This document shows positions 49,726-58,972 of a DNA stretch of 60,813 bases, piece by piece. The position numbers and the translations under genes are program-made. The notes under the pieces are model-generated. The model was not told the DNA's origin. It did no database searches and saw only the letters and a program-made list of their open reading frames with translations. Origin of the DNA: an uncultured Candidatus Saccharibacteria bacterium (lineage in GTDB: Bacteria > Patescibacteriota > Saccharimonadia > Saccharimonadales > Saccharimonadaceae); NCBI GenBank assembly GCA_938042065.1, contig CALISG010000016.1, forward strand, positions 1 through 60,813, in the 5' to 3' direction. Every line of letters starts with the position of its first letter. The first letter of the stretch is position 1.

Positions 49726-50841
49726 TCACGAGAAAATACCGCGTTTTTTAGAGGCTTCGAATTGCTCTAACAGTTCACGCTGCTTTTTAGACAGTTTAGT
49801 CGGTGTATCGACAATAATGCTAACGATATGGGCGCCGCGTCGTTCGCTGCGCGGGTATGGCACGCCATGGCCAGACAATTTAAAATCAGTACCCGACTGC
49901 GTACCGGCCGGTACCTTCATGGTAATTATGCCGTCGACTGTCTCAACGTCAATTTCAGTACCGAGTGCCGCATCAACCATACCGATATGTTCTTGGCTAA
50001 GAATCAAATCGCCCTCGCGGGTAAACTTCTTATGCGCTTTAACGCGAATATTGATGTATAAATCACCACGGTCGCCGTCGGCAATCGCTTCACCGCGCTC
50101 GCGCAAACGAATTGTCGAACCGTCATCAATACCTGCTGGAATTTTGACAGTGATTTTCTGCTCGCGCCGCTGCACGCCAGAGCCGTGGCAAACTGTGCAT
50201 TCTTTCTCGGGTATTTTACCGCGGCCTTTACAGGTTTCGCAAACTACCGCTTGTTGGATCGGGCCAAACATAGTGTTCATTGTGCGGACACGCTGGCCAG
50301 CCCCTTGGCAATCTGGACAAGTTTTCATCTCGAAACCCGGCTCGACGGTCGTACCGTGACAATGCTCACACTCGTCATTAATCATTAACGCAATCTCGAC
50401 ATCTTTACCAAACACCGCTTCTTCGAAAGTCAAAGTAACACGCGTTTCAACGTCGCGCCCACGCGGCCGGCTATTGCGGCGCGATTGCCCGGACGGCCCG
50501 CCAAAAAACTGACTGAAAATATCGCCCAAGCCTTCGCCAAAATCGAAATTAATATTTTGACCTTGGCCGAAACCGCCAAAACCTTCAAAAGGATTACCGC
50601 TGTAACCAGCACCGCCGCCAGAACCGCCTACGCCAGCATGACCGAACTGGTCGTAACGTTGGCGTTTTTGCTTGTCTTTGAGAACTTCGTAAGCTTCGTT
50701 AATCTCTTTGAATTTCTCTTCGCTGCCGCCTTCTTTGTCGGGGTGATACTTGACAGCCAGCTTACGAAAAGCTTTCTTAACTTCGTCTTCAGAGGCGTTT
50801 TTGCTGATACCTAGTACTTCATAATAGTCGCGCTTTGCCAT
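49726..50841 (-). CDS. dnaJ: Chaperone protein DnaJ
   Basis: A 371-residue Hsp40 that stimulates DnaK. J domain 'YYEVLGISKNASEDEVKKAFR' with HPD at 'YHPDKEGG', a Gly/Phe region, the zinc domain with four C-x-x-C-x-G-x-G-type repeats ('CEHCHGTT', 'CPDCQGAG', 'CETCKGRG', 'CTVCHGSG'), and the C-terminal substrate domains. Complete. It stands alone, without dnaK or grpE beside it, but is controlled by a perfect CIRCE operator. A TATACT box lies 8 nt before the ATG, so the mRNA is probably leaderless. Confidence 0.97.
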   Translation of the reverse strand: MAKRDYYEVLGISKNASEDEVKKAFRKLAVKYHPDKEGGSEEKFKEINEAYEVLKDKQKRQRYDQFGHAGVGGSGGGAGYSGNPFEGFGGFGQGQNINFDFGEGLGDIFSQFFGGPSGQSRRNSRPRGRDVETRVTLTFEEAVFGKDVEIALMINDECEHCHGTTVEPGFEMKTCPDCQGAGQRVRTMNTMFGPIQQAVVCETCKGRGKIPEKECTVCHGSGVQRREQKITVKIPAGIDDGSTIRLRERGEAIADGDRGDLYINIRVKAHKKFTREGDLILSQEHIGMVDAALGTEIDVETVDGIITMKVPAGTQSGTDFKLSGHGVPYPRSERRGAHIVSIIVDTPTKLSKKQRELLEQFEASKKRGIFS

Positions 50842-50849
50842 ATTGCTAT

Positions 50850-50878
50850 AGTATAGCGCGTTAGCACTCGAAGTGCAA
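50850..50878 (-). promoter_or_regulatory. Promoter of dnaJ
   Basis: TTGCAC (50873-50878) and TATACT (50850-50855) are separated by 17 bp, with the ATG 8 nt after the -10. The -35 lies inside the CIRCE loop, so a bound repressor would block polymerase. Confidence 0.7.
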
Positions 50879-50887
50879 GAGTGCTAA
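50861..50887. promoter_or_regulatory. CIRCE operator (HrcA binding site)
   Basis: TTAGCACTC, nine bases, GAGTGCTAA: an exact match to the CIRCE consensus recognised by the heat-shock repressor HrcA. It overlaps the dnaJ promoter. Confidence 0.93.
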
Positions 50888-50897
50888 AATTACTAAC

Positions 50898-51917
50898 TTA
50901 TTTGACGTCAGTAGCCGATGGACTCTTATTATTTTTGTTCGGATTACGCGCCGCTAGCACGCGCAAATCGTCAACTACATCAAATTCATCGAGGATTTTA
51001 CGACCAAGCAACGCCTCTAATGTATCCTCAAGCGTTAAGATACCCGCTGTCTCGCGATAGTCATTAACAACAATAAACATATGATGCCGCGTTTTGATAA
51101 AGGCCGACAAGGCGCGCTCCAGCTTCTGGTTTTGGTTGATAAAGTAAATCTTCTTGTCCATCGCCGTTTCAACGCGGCTAGTTTTCTTACCGTTATCAAG
51201 CGTCAGTAAGCTACGAATATGCAGAATACCAACAATATGGTCAATATCACCGTCAGTCACCGGGAAACGGCTATGGCCAGTCTTATGTAGTTCATCAAGC
51301 AGCAACGGCCCAATCACATCTTCCTTAGCTACTGTATTCATTACGCCGCGCGGCGTCATTACCTCTTCGACGGTTTTTTCATGAAAATGCAGGGCATTAT
51401 TGATTAGTTTTTTCTCTTCAAGCGACAGTATTCCCGATGATTCGCGTATCAAATGCTCAAGTTCTTCCCGCGAGCTAAGAATATTCGGCTCATTCTGCAC
51501 ATTAACACTGCGCAAAACTTGCCCCAAGCGCGGATGCCGCTCGACGAAAGTCAGCAATCTCGGCTCTATCCGCCGGTAATATCCATCAACCATCTGCACC
51601 AACCAGTCAAAATGAGCAATTCTACTATATACTAAAGACGTCATCACGCTAATAGCTACGCCGATAAAAAAACCAAACGCCGATACTGCCGATAATACCG
51701 CCAGAACCAGTAGTAGAGCTTCGGTTGCTTTACGCAGCGATACAATATCATCAAGCAGTAGTATTCGTCGTAATTCGTCAGCCGCTGCGGTGTCGCCCTT
51801 ACGACGGCGGCGTTCTAACTCGTACATTGATAGCTTTGTTCGGCGCGGCGAAATTGACGTCACTGCTATCAACGCTAAAGTAATCATCACAAACAAAATC
51901 GCTAAGAATAACCGCAT
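50898..51917 (-). CDS. CBS-domain membrane protein (CorC/hemolysin-like)
   Basis: About 339 residues from ATG 51917. One or two N-terminal membrane segments, a basic linker, further hydrophobic helices, then the tandem CBS pair starting 'EELEHLIRESSGILSLEEKKL' (the typical pre-CBS helix), 'VEEVMTPRGVM' and 'GHSRFPVTDGDIDHIVGILH', ending in 'GILTLEDTLEALLG'. These proteins are linked to Mg/Co efflux or resistance. The full DUF21 domain is only partly present, so it is a reduced form. The longer reading frame (to 52076) lacks a ribosome site and runs through the TACAAT box 6 nt before this ATG. It is divergent from the DsbA-like gene. Confidence 0.8.
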   Translation of the reverse strand: MRLFLAILFVMITLALIAVTSISPRRTKLSMYELERRRRKGDTAAADELRRILLLDDIVSLRKATEALLLVLAVLSAVSAFGFFIGVAISVMTSLVYSRIAHFDWLVQMVDGYYRRIEPRLLTFVERHPRLGQVLRSVNVQNEPNILSSREELEHLIRESSGILSLEEKKLINNALHFHEKTVEEVMTPRGVMNTVAKEDVIGPLLLDELHKTGHSRFPVTDGDIDHIVGILHIRSLLTLDNGKKTSRVETAMDKKIYFINQNQKLERALSAFIKTRHHMFIVVNDYRETAGILTLEDTLEALLGRKILDEFDVVDDLRVLAARNPNKNNKSPSATDVK

Positions 51918-51923
51918 ACATAT

Positions 51924-51929
51924 ATTGTA
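51924..51929 (-). promoter_or_regulatory. -10 box of the CBS-domain gene (leaderless configuration)
   Basis: TACAAT on the minus strand, 6 nt before ATG 51917. Confidence 0.5.
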
Positions 51930-51941
51930 CCGCAAGCCCGC

Positions 51942-51970
51942 TTGATTGGCGAGCTCATAAGCAGTATAAT
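51942..51970 (+). promoter_or_regulatory. Promoter of the DsbA-like gene
   Basis: TTGATT and TATAAT separated by 17 bp; a GGAGG ribosome site and ATG 51997 follow. Divergent from the CBS-domain gene, only about 20 bp away. Confidence 0.7.
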
Positions 51971-51996
51971 AGCCTCTAGTAATAAGCGGAGGAAAT

Positions 51997-52746
51997 ATGA
52001 CCAAAAAGGCATGGATTATTTTTGCGGCGATGTGCGTAGGATTGATTGGCGGCTTAATCTTTTTACAGCAGCGCAATCAAATTGATGTTTCAAGCGTCGA
52101 TACTACGAAGGTGCAGCCAGCATCGAGCGAAAGCGGCAATATTAGCGAACATGTTTATGGTAACGCTAACAGCAAAGTACTACTAGTTGAATATGCCGAT
52201 TTTCAATGTCCAGGCTGCAATTCATCTTACCCGGTCACCAAAAAAGTCATTGAAAAGTACAAAGACAAGATCGGGTTTATCTTCCGCAATTATCCGCTAA
52301 CTAGCGCGCACCCGAACGCGCTGGCCGCGGCGGCTGCTGCCGAATCAGCTGGACTACAAGGTAAGTACTGGGAAATGCACAACTCGCTTTTCGAAAATCG
52401 AGCTAGCTGGGTAGAGCTATCTGGGTCAACTCGTACCGAAAACTTTGTGAAGTTAGCCTCCGACATCAAGGGCTTGAATGTAGAAAAATTCAAGGCTGAT
52501 CTCGAAAATCCAAATATCCGTAAAAAAATTGATTACGACATGGCGCTCGGCAAAAAGGACAGCGTTGGCGGCACGCCGGCTATGTACATTAACGGCAAAG
52601 ATGTCGGCAGCCAAAAAGTCCTTAACGGTAAGCTAGTTAGCGGCACAAACACCGATACTAATGCTAGTTATGTTTGGGCTAATGCTGATGATTTTGAAAA
52701 GTTTGTTATCCAGCCAGCAATGAAATCTGCTGGAATTAATTACTAG
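51997..52746 (+). CDS. DsbA-like thiol-disulfide oxidoreductase
   Basis: A 249-residue membrane-anchored protein: signal-anchor helix (about 4-23), a Ser/Thr linker, then a DsbA-type thioredoxin domain with the active site 'FQCPGCNSSYP' (CPGC), the helical insertion and 'VGGTPAMYINGK' with the cis-Pro loop. Such proteins introduce disulfides in exported proteins. It is the natural partner of the cysteine-repeat surface proteins (penicillin-binding protein tail, lamin-tail protein) in this window. No VKOR or DsbB partner is seen here. Confidence 0.92.
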   Translation: MTKKAWIIFAAMCVGLIGGLIFLQQRNQIDVSSVDTTKVQPASSESGNISEHVYGNANSKVLLVEYADFQCPGCNSSYPVTKKVIEKYKDKIGFIFRNYPLTSAHPNALAAAAAAESAGLQGKYWEMHNSLFENRASWVELSGSTRTENFVKLASDIKGLNVEKFKADLENPNIRKKIDYDMALGKKDSVGGTPAMYINGKDVGSQKVLNGKLVSGTNTDTNASYVWANADDFEKFVIQPAMKSAGINY

Positions 52747-52857
52747 CTATTATTTACGCTGTATTTGGCATACTTTTAGATGACGTCTATTGATCTATTT
52801 CGTTAAATTAGCATCGATCAATAATATAGCAATAAGCAATTAAAAACGCCTTAAAAA

Positions 52858-53871
52858 CTATTTTTTCTTGTTGTATGCAGGAAGAAGGACTGTAAAAGTA
52901 GAACCAACATTCTGTTCGCTATCGACGTTAATTCGTCCGCTATGCGCCTTAATAATCCGCTCGGCAATTGACAAGCCTAAGCCGTATCCAGCAGTAGTAC
53001 GCGACTCTTCAGCTCTATAAAATCGCGTAAAAATCTGCGACTTTACTTCGTCGCTCATGCCAATACCAGCATCCGCTACAGCAACGCTGACGTGCTTACC
53101 CTTTTTGCTGCTAGAAATAGTAATGGTACCGCCTTTGTTGCTATATTTAATAGCATTGTCTAGCAAAATCGTGAAAAGCTGTTCTAAACTTTGTCGATCG
53201 CCAAGCAGCAAAAAATTTTTAGTTTTATCGTCGATAGCAATATCTTTTGCCAGCGCCTGATTTACTACTAGGTTCATCGCCCGAGCAATCACCGATTGCA
53301 AACCGACCTTACCTTTCTGAATTTCCAGCTTGTCTTCTTTGAGCAATCCTAACATTGAGTTGGTTAATTTTTGTAAACGTTTAACATCGTCAACGTTGTC
53401 AGCAATAACCTGCTTGGCTTGCTTGAGTGTCAATTTCGGATTCATTGATGCCACCTCATTAGCTGCCAGTAGTGCAGTCAACGGCGTGCGTAATTCGTGG
53501 CTAGCATCGCTGACAAAACGCGATTGCGCCGCCATGTTATCCTCAATTGGCTGCAGCGTATGCTGAGCTAGCAGATAGCTGATTAGTCCACCTATCAAAA
53601 ACACCGTCAAATTTGCCAGTAGCAAGTTTAGGCGAATCGCCGCCATCGCTTCATCTTCACGCGTATCAAGATAGCTGTGAATTGAAATAACCGTACCCGG
53701 CTCGGCGGAACGAATCGTAGAAGTTGCCTGCTGATCATTTGGCGGCCGGCGATGAAATTCTTGGCTTGATAGTCCATAAATTATCAAACTAAAGGCGACC
53801 GACATAGACATGATGATCGCCAAATAGGTCCCCGCTAAGCGAACAACGGCACGTTGACCAACATTTTTCAT
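52858..53871 (-). CDS. Two-component sensor histidine kinase
   Basis: A 337-residue HisKA/HATPase kinase. Two membrane helices (about 13-33 and 82-103) flank a small extracytoplasmic sensor of 45-50 residues. H box 'SDASHELRTPL', N box 'LLDNAIKYSN', G1 'ADAGIGMS', F 'FTRFYRAE' and G2 'GYGLGLSIAERI' are all present. No HAMP domain is evident between the second helix and the H box. It overlaps the response regulator by 4 bp and is the second gene of that pair. Signal unknown. Confidence 0.94.
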   Translation of the reverse strand: MKNVGQRAVVRLAGTYLAIIMSMSVAFSLIIYGLSSQEFHRRPPNDQQATSTIRSAEPGTVISIHSYLDTREDEAMAAIRLNLLLANLTVFLIGGLISYLLAQHTLQPIEDNMAAQSRFVSDASHELRTPLTALLAANEVASMNPKLTLKQAKQVIADNVDDVKRLQKLTNSMLGLLKEDKLEIQKGKVGLQSVIARAMNLVVNQALAKDIAIDDKTKNFLLLGDRQSLEQLFTILLDNAIKYSNKGGTITISSSKKGKHVSVAVADAGIGMSDEVKSQIFTRFYRAEESRTTAGYGLGLSIAERIIKAHSGRINVDSEQNVGSTFTVLLPAYNKKK

Positions 53872-54557
53872 GCTTTTCTAATCTCGTCCTTAACGATATA
53901 TCCAAACCCTCGTACCGTTTGGATAATCGGATCAGCGCCTGGAAAAGGCTTATCAATTTTGTTGCGTAAATAGTTAATAAAAACTTCAACATTATTCGGC
54001 AAAATATCGGCATCAAAGTCCCAAACGTGCGTCATGATGTTTTGCTTGCTAAGAATTTGATTCTTGTTGCGCAGCAAATATTCAAGAATGGCAAATTCTT
54101 TGTTAGATAGCTTGATATCTTTACCAGCCCGTTTAGCAGTGTGATTAGCGATATCAAGTTCAAGGTCGCGCACTATCAAAATGTTATCAAGTATATCCTG
54201 CGGCCGCCTCAGCAACGCCCGAACGCGAGCACCGAGAACCTCGAAGCTAAACGGCTTCGGCAAATAGTCGTCAGCACCGCTATCCAAGCCTTCCACAATA
54301 TCTTTATTCTGATCTTTGGCCGTCAGCATCAAGATTGGCGTTTTATTACCGTCAGCACGCAGCTTTTTGGCGACTTCAAAACCATTCATAATCGGCATCA
54401 TCACGTCGAGAATGATGAGATCGTAATCATCAGCCCGCGCTGCATTGTAGCCATCCTCGCCATCATACTCGATATCAACCGCGTAGCCGTCCATTTCGAG
54501 CCCTTGCTTGATCGACTTGGCAATTCTCTTCTCGTCGTCAACAACCAAAATCTTCAT
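53868..54557 (-). CDS. OmpR/PhoB-type response regulator
   Basis: A 229-residue regulator: receiver domain with 'VVDDEKRIAKS', phosphoacceptor in 'LIILDVMMP', 'MLTAKDQ' and 'KPFSFEVLGARVRAL', followed by a winged-helix effector ('LSNKEFAILEYLLRNKNQIL', 'VFINYLRNKID', 'TVRGFGYIV'). Full length. It lies directly after the HTH gene and the glycosyltransferase fusion in the same orientation. A TATAAT 6 nt before the ATG gives it its own leaderless promoter. Confidence 0.95.
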   Translation of the reverse strand: MKILVVDDEKRIAKSIKQGLEMDGYAVDIEYDGEDGYNAARADDYDLIILDVMMPIMNGFEVAKKLRADGNKTPILMLTAKDQNKDIVEGLDSGADDYLPKPFSFEVLGARVRALLRRPQDILDNILIVRDLELDIANHTAKRAGKDIKLSNKEFAILEYLLRNKNQILSKQNIMTHVWDFDADILPNNVEVFINYLRNKIDKPFPGADPIIQTVRGFGYIVKDEIRKA

Positions 54558-54563
54558 AATTTT

Positions 54564-54569
54564 ATTATA
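54564..54569 (-). promoter_or_regulatory. -10 box of the response regulator (leaderless configuration)
   Basis: TATAAT on the minus strand, 6 nt before ATG 54557. Confidence 0.6.
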
Positions 54570-54590
54570 ACCTTTCTTTTGTTTAATGGT

Positions 54591-54848
54591 TTAGTAATTT
54601 AAGGACATTTCTGGCCACAAGTAGTGAGTCGTCTGCTTGCCGCGGCGGCTCATCGAAATCCACCAATCGCCAGCGGTCGTTTTAATTTTGATTAAACCTT
54701 TGTTTTTGAGGCGACTCAGCTGTGTCATCAATTTCGGACGGCTCATTTGCAAGCTTTCGGTTAGTCCTATCAGGTCTTCCTCGCCACTCTCGCTAATCTG
54801 CTGCAAGACAAGCGCTTCATCAGTTGTCAAACTCAAATTCTTGGTCAT
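54591..54848 (-). CDS. Small winged-helix regulator (MarR-like HTH)
   Basis: An 85-residue protein from ATG 54848, which has an AAAGGAG ribosome site; the longer frame upstream lacks one. The fold is one winged helix: 'LTTDEALVLQQISESGEEDL' (helices 1-2), 'LQMSRPKLMTQLSRLKNKGLI' (recognition helix) and a wing with 'TAGDWWISMSRRG'. No sensor or dimerisation domain. It lies between the glycosyltransferase fusion and the two-component system and is probably a local regulator. Confidence 0.72.
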   Translation of the reverse strand: MTKNLSLTTDEALVLQQISESGEEDLIGLTESLQMSRPKLMTQLSRLKNKGLIKIKTTAGDWWISMSRRGKQTTHYLWPEMSLNY

Positions 54849-54906
54849 ATTCACTCCTTTGCTTAGGTTTGTAATGACAGTATGCGCGGTTGAGCTTAAA
54901 GTATTC

Positions 54907-57624
54907 TTAAGCAGCCGCCGCAAGATCATAAACTGTATATTGCGTACCACCGTAATCGACTTGACTACCAGTACTTTTCACCCATAATAAGATTTCGGAG
55001 TTACCACCTAGTCCACCCATACCGCTGGGGCCGCCAGATTTCCCTTGTCTGCTGTTTACTACGTAATAGCGAACTTTACCTTGTTTAACAAGCTTTTTGA
55101 ATTGCGATAGCGTCAACGTCGAGTCACTACCATTGAAACCGCCAATCGCCATAACTGGCTGTCCGCTTGATAGTTGAATTGGCGCCGATTCGTTAGCGCT
55201 GTTCACCGCCGCTAGCCAGGTTGCGCCGCGACGATTTTCTAACGAAAACGAGACAAGCGCTGATTCAGCTTGCGCCGACTCATTATTCGTATTATTCATC
55301 GCCGACGCGCCTGGGCCAGCCGTTGGAATACTACCGCTATGTGCTGTAGCTACTGTACTGACGCTAAAAGCAATCGACGCCGCCATACCAGCAGTAATTG
55401 CTAAACCTAGGATAATTTGCTTAAACCGTCTCGTCTGCGATAGAGGCAGTAGCGTCAAAATCGTTGCCGCACCGCCAGTAACTATCACCAACCACATCAG
55501 CCAAGGCCAGTAGTTGCTATAGCCGAGCATAATAATGCTAAGAATTGTCGTTAGCGCGATACTCAGCGGCAGTATCCAGGCTACTTTGGTGCGGCGCGTG
55601 TAAGCTTGCCATATGTATGGCGCCCCGATACCAACTAGCGCTGCCACCGCTGGCGCCATCACTACCACATAATACGGATGAATAGTGCCGCTAGTCATAC
55701 TAAATATCACAATGTGAATCAGCAGCCAGCCCAACCACAACAACACGCCAACCCGCTCCTTGTTGCGGCGCGGCGCCCGGCGCAACAACCAGATTACTAA
55801 CCCAGCGCTAATCAAGGCTACCGGAATTAGCCAAGCAATGTTCGGCCCAAAGCTCTCATTAAATATACGCAGCACGCCAGTCTCGCCACCAAAGCCAACA
55901 CCGCCAGGACTGCCGCCACGACCGCCCGCACCAAAACTGCCACCCATCATACCAATCGGCGGCGTCATTGCTTGCGCTGCTGGCGAAGCGGTTTGACTAG
56001 CAGCCTGCGCACCCATTTGCATCATACCGCCTGTCCGGCCTCCAGGACCACCACCATTACCCAACAGTCTCCCAAAACCGTTATAACCGAATATCAAACT
56101 CCATATGCTATTGTCGCTCGTGCTACCAACCCAAGGTCGATTTACCGCTGGCGTTAGCCACACCAAAATACTCCACCAAAACGTCGATACTATTGTCACT
56201 ATGCCAGCCACGCCGAGATGCCATATTCTGGTAGTGAATTTTGGGCGTGCAAAGCTAATGTAAACGATTGTCATTATCGGCAACAAAAGCAAACCTTGTA
56301 ACATTTTAGCATTAAAAGCAAACCCCGTAAATAAACCAGCCAGACTCAACCATAACACTGGCCGTTTGCCTTCAAATGATCGCAAGAATGCGTAAGCGCT
56401 AGCTGTCAAAAAGAGCATCAAAAAGCTATCCGGATTATTAAAACGAAACATTAGCGCAGCAGCTGGCGTCATCGCCATTACGATTCCGGCAATCAAACCA
56501 GCGCGCGCACCGTACCATCGTTTAACCGTTAGATAAACCAGCGCCACCGTAGCGATACCTGCCAGCGCATGCGGCAACAGCATGCTCCACGACGAAAAAC
56601 CAAATATCCGGCCAAACAATCCCATAATCATCATGCTAATTGGCGGCTTGTCGACGCTAACAAAATTCGCTGCGTCTAAGCTGACGAATAGCCATGCTGT
56701 CCAGTTAGTACTTGCCGCTTGCGCAGCTGCCGCATAATAACTATTAGCCATGCCATTAATGGTCAAATGCCACAGATAAAATATCGCCGTGAAAAGCAGT
56801 AAACCGCCAAATGCTGCCATCTCGCCGAAACTCGACTGACCATATTCTTGGCGCACTCGCGACAAACCCTCAATATCCTCTGTTGCTGCTTTAACAACAT
56901 CAACCCGAGAATCAGTATCTTCAATCCATTCTACTGGTTCCTCGTGAATTTTATAGCCGTTATACTCAGCTTTGACTAGCAACTCAGTATCGAAAAACCA
57001 AGCCGTGTCCTTAATGTGCGGCAACAACTTTTGCGCTACATCGCGGCGTATCGCTTTGAAACCGCACTGCGCATCAACAAATTTAGTCTTCATAGTAGTG
57101 CGAATAATTCGATTGTAGCAGCGCGAAATAAACTCGCGTTTGAAGCCGCGCGTCGTTCGCAATTGTTTCATTAGCCGCGAACCAGTCGCTAATCCGGCAT
57201 CGCCGGTAATCAGCGGCGCAATCATCGGCTTGAAGCCGTCAAGATTTGTTGACAAATCAATATCCATATAGGCTAGAATGTCCGCCTTGCTACTCATCCA
57301 AGCCTGCTTAAGAGCACGGGCGCGACCTTTTTCTGGCAATTGTAGCAAGCGGATCTCTGGATGTCTCTCAGCTAGCCGGCGAGCAATTGCCGCTGTGTCG
57401 TCGGTGCTGCCATTATCGGCAATAATTATACGCCATTTATACGGCAGATTGCTGGCAAGACATCTATGCAGTTTGGTAACCGACCGCTCAAGCACATGAG
57501 CTTCGTTAAGAACTGGCAATACGATATCAACCGTCAATGTCCGCGGATTGAGTGGTCGCAAAATTTGGTCGTCGACTGCCGGAGCCGCCGACGCCAAGGG
57601 TTGAGTAATTGTAGCTGCTTTCAT
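54907..57624 (-). CDS. GT2-GT39/83 glycosyltransferase fusion (dolichyl-phosphate-type synthase plus ArnT-like transferase)
   Basis: A 905-residue protein with an N-terminal GT2 domain (about 30-270; 'VLPVLNEAHVLERSV', 'DNGSTDDTAA', the DxD 'AYMDIDLSTN' and 'DAQCGFKAIRRDV') that makes a polyprenyl-phosphate sugar, joined to a membrane-embedded GT39/GT83-type transferase with about ten helices and the usual 'SVDKPPISM' periplasmic loop. The second half contains a glycine/methionine-rich loop (about residue 525-590). Fusion of both halves is known in some actinobacteria and Patescibacteria. Probably modifies surface polymer or protein with sugar. Followed by an HTH regulator and two-component system on the same strand. 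Confidence 0.9.
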   Translation of the reverse strand: MKAATITQPLASAAPAVDDQILRPLNPRTLTVDIVLPVLNEAHVLERSVTKLHRCLASNLPYKWRIIIADNGSTDDTAAIARRLAERHPEIRLLQLPEKGRARALKQAWMSSKADILAYMDIDLSTNLDGFKPMIAPLITGDAGLATGSRLMKQLRTTRGFKREFISRCYNRIIRTTMKTKFVDAQCGFKAIRRDVAQKLLPHIKDTAWFFDTELLVKAEYNGYKIHEEPVEWIEDTDSRVDVVKAATEDIEGLSRVRQEYGQSSFGEMAAFGGLLLFTAIFYLWHLTINGMANSYYAAAAQAASTNWTAWLFVSLDAANFVSVDKPPISMMIMGLFGRIFGFSSWSMLLPHALAGIATVALVYLTVKRWYGARAGLIAGIVMAMTPAAALMFRFNNPDSFLMLFLTASAYAFLRSFEGKRPVLWLSLAGLFTGFAFNAKMLQGLLLLPIMTIVYISFARPKFTTRIWHLGVAGIVTIVSTFWWSILVWLTPAVNRPWVGSTSDNSIWSLIFGYNGFGRLLGNGGGPGGRTGGMMQMGAQAASQTASPAAQAMTPPIGMMGGSFGAGGRGGSPGGVGFGGETGVLRIFNESFGPNIAWLIPVALISAGLVIWLLRRAPRRNKERVGVLLWLGWLLIHIVIFSMTSGTIHPYYVVVMAPAVAALVGIGAPYIWQAYTRRTKVAWILPLSIALTTILSIIMLGYSNYWPWLMWLVIVTGGAATILTLLPLSQTRRFKQIILGLAITAGMAASIAFSVSTVATAHSGSIPTAGPGASAMNNTNNESAQAESALVSFSLENRRGATWLAAVNSANESAPIQLSSGQPVMAIGGFNGSDSTLTLSQFKKLVKQGKVRYYVVNSRQGKSGGPSGMGGLGGNSEILLWVKSTGSQVDYGGTQYTVYDLAAAA

Positions 57625-57667
57625 GAGCGCTACTGTATCGACGCGTCATGAAAAGTTGCTTAAAGTT

Positions 57668-58972
57668 TTAATCGTTATAATTAAACGTATTATCGCGGCC
57701 GCGGCCGGGCGCCAGCAAATCCACCGGGCCGTAAACCCTGACAGAAACCGGGCCGTACATATAGCGGCAGCGCATAGACTCCGTGAAACCGCGATGGCTG
57801 CACGTCTCGTCTATCTGGCTTTTCACATTAACCACGAGTTTGTCGCCGTCGCGGCGTAATTTTACTTCCGGTGTTTTAGAATATTGCGTGTCGTGATATT
57901 TTACTTCCAACCGAGTCTTTTCGGCATAGCCGCCGTATTCCATCGCAACATATTCACCGTTGCCATCAACTACTATACTTTTAGCGCCGACAGCAACTTC
58001 TGAGGCGTCAACAGTTTTAACTTTTAGAGTTTTCTCGTAATCGTAAGTTAGATTCGAATAAGTATTAGCGCTGAAAATTGCCACACCCGACAAACAAACC
58101 GCGCCAGCCATCAATAGACCAAGCATCGCTATAATCACCGGACGCTTCAGCTTCCAGGTGAAGACACTCCAGGTAGCCAGCAACGTCAAGGTGAACAAAA
58201 CTGCGCCGCCCAAAACCAGGCAGCATAGCAATCCCCACGCCCAGCTTTGCGCGGTAAATCCGTTCAACGCTGCCACTGCGCCAAAACCAAACACGCCGCC
58301 GACTAGCAGTGCCACCAGCAGTCCAAACGCTATCATCGCCAATATAATTCCCAGCAAAAAGCGGAAAATCTTGGCAGCGGTGCTTGCTGCTTGCTTTTTA
58401 GTACTATCGTCAATTGACAAGCGTTTGAGCGCATCCAGCGTCACCGGCTCGCCGCGCATCCGCAGCTTGTCGGAAGCCGTCCGCGCTTCAGGAATCGACA
58501 GCCACATGACAATGTAAATCAGCACCGCCGTGCCAAACGTTATAAACGGCGAAAAGATAGCGATCAAGCGTATCCACAACGGATTAACGCCAAAATATGC
58601 CGCCACGCCAGCGCACACTCCGCCGATCAAACCATGTTCAGTATCGCGCATTAGCTGCTTAGACGAATTGCCCAATACCTCGTCATCTACGTCAACATCA
58701 ATCTCCGCATTGTCGCTACCGTCCGAAAAATCGCGCGGCTCGCCCATCTGTTTCTGAATTGCCAGAACATCATCGTTACCGATTACGCCGTCCTTTGCCA
58801 CGCCGCGCTCCGCCAGAAGCTCCACCATTCGCGCTTCAATTTCTTGCATGGCTTCCGACTCGGCATGCATGTTTTTCTGAATTAAATTAAGATATTTCTC
58901 CAATGATTTTTTGGCATCAATCTCCGCGCTAAACGGCGTTTTCGCCAAATGGATTCTGGTTATTTCTTTCAT
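57668..58972 (-). CDS. PspC-domain membrane protein
   Basis: A 434-residue protein. The N-terminus (about 1-75) resembles the HAAS-type signalling helix region ('KYLNLIQKNMHAESEAMQEI'); a PspC domain follows ('GLIGGVCAGVAAYFGVNPLW', 'IYIVMWLSIPE'), then about four more membrane helices and a C-terminal extracytoplasmic beta domain. PspC proteins sense envelope stress. Its start overlaps the PadR gene by 4 bp, an arrangement in which PadR normally represses and the PspC/HAAS protein is part of the same sensing unit. Confidence 0.87.
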   Translation of the reverse strand: MKEITRIHLAKTPFSAEIDAKKSLEKYLNLIQKNMHAESEAMQEIEARMVELLAERGVAKDGVIGNDDVLAIQKQMGEPRDFSDGSDNAEIDVDVDDEVLGNSSKQLMRDTEHGLIGGVCAGVAAYFGVNPLWIRLIAIFSPFITFGTAVLIYIVMWLSIPEARTASDKLRMRGEPVTLDALKRLSIDDSTKKQAASTAAKIFRFLLGIILAMIAFGLLVALLVGGVFGFGAVAALNGFTAQSWAWGLLCCLVLGGAVLFTLTLLATWSVFTWKLKRPVIIAMLGLLMAGAVCLSGVAIFSANTYSNLTYDYEKTLKVKTVDASEVAVGAKSIVVDGNGEYVAMEYGGYAEKTRLEVKYHDTQYSKTPEVKLRRDGDKLVVNVKSQIDETCSHRGFTESMRCRYMYGPVSVRVYGPVDLLAPGRGRDNTFNYND

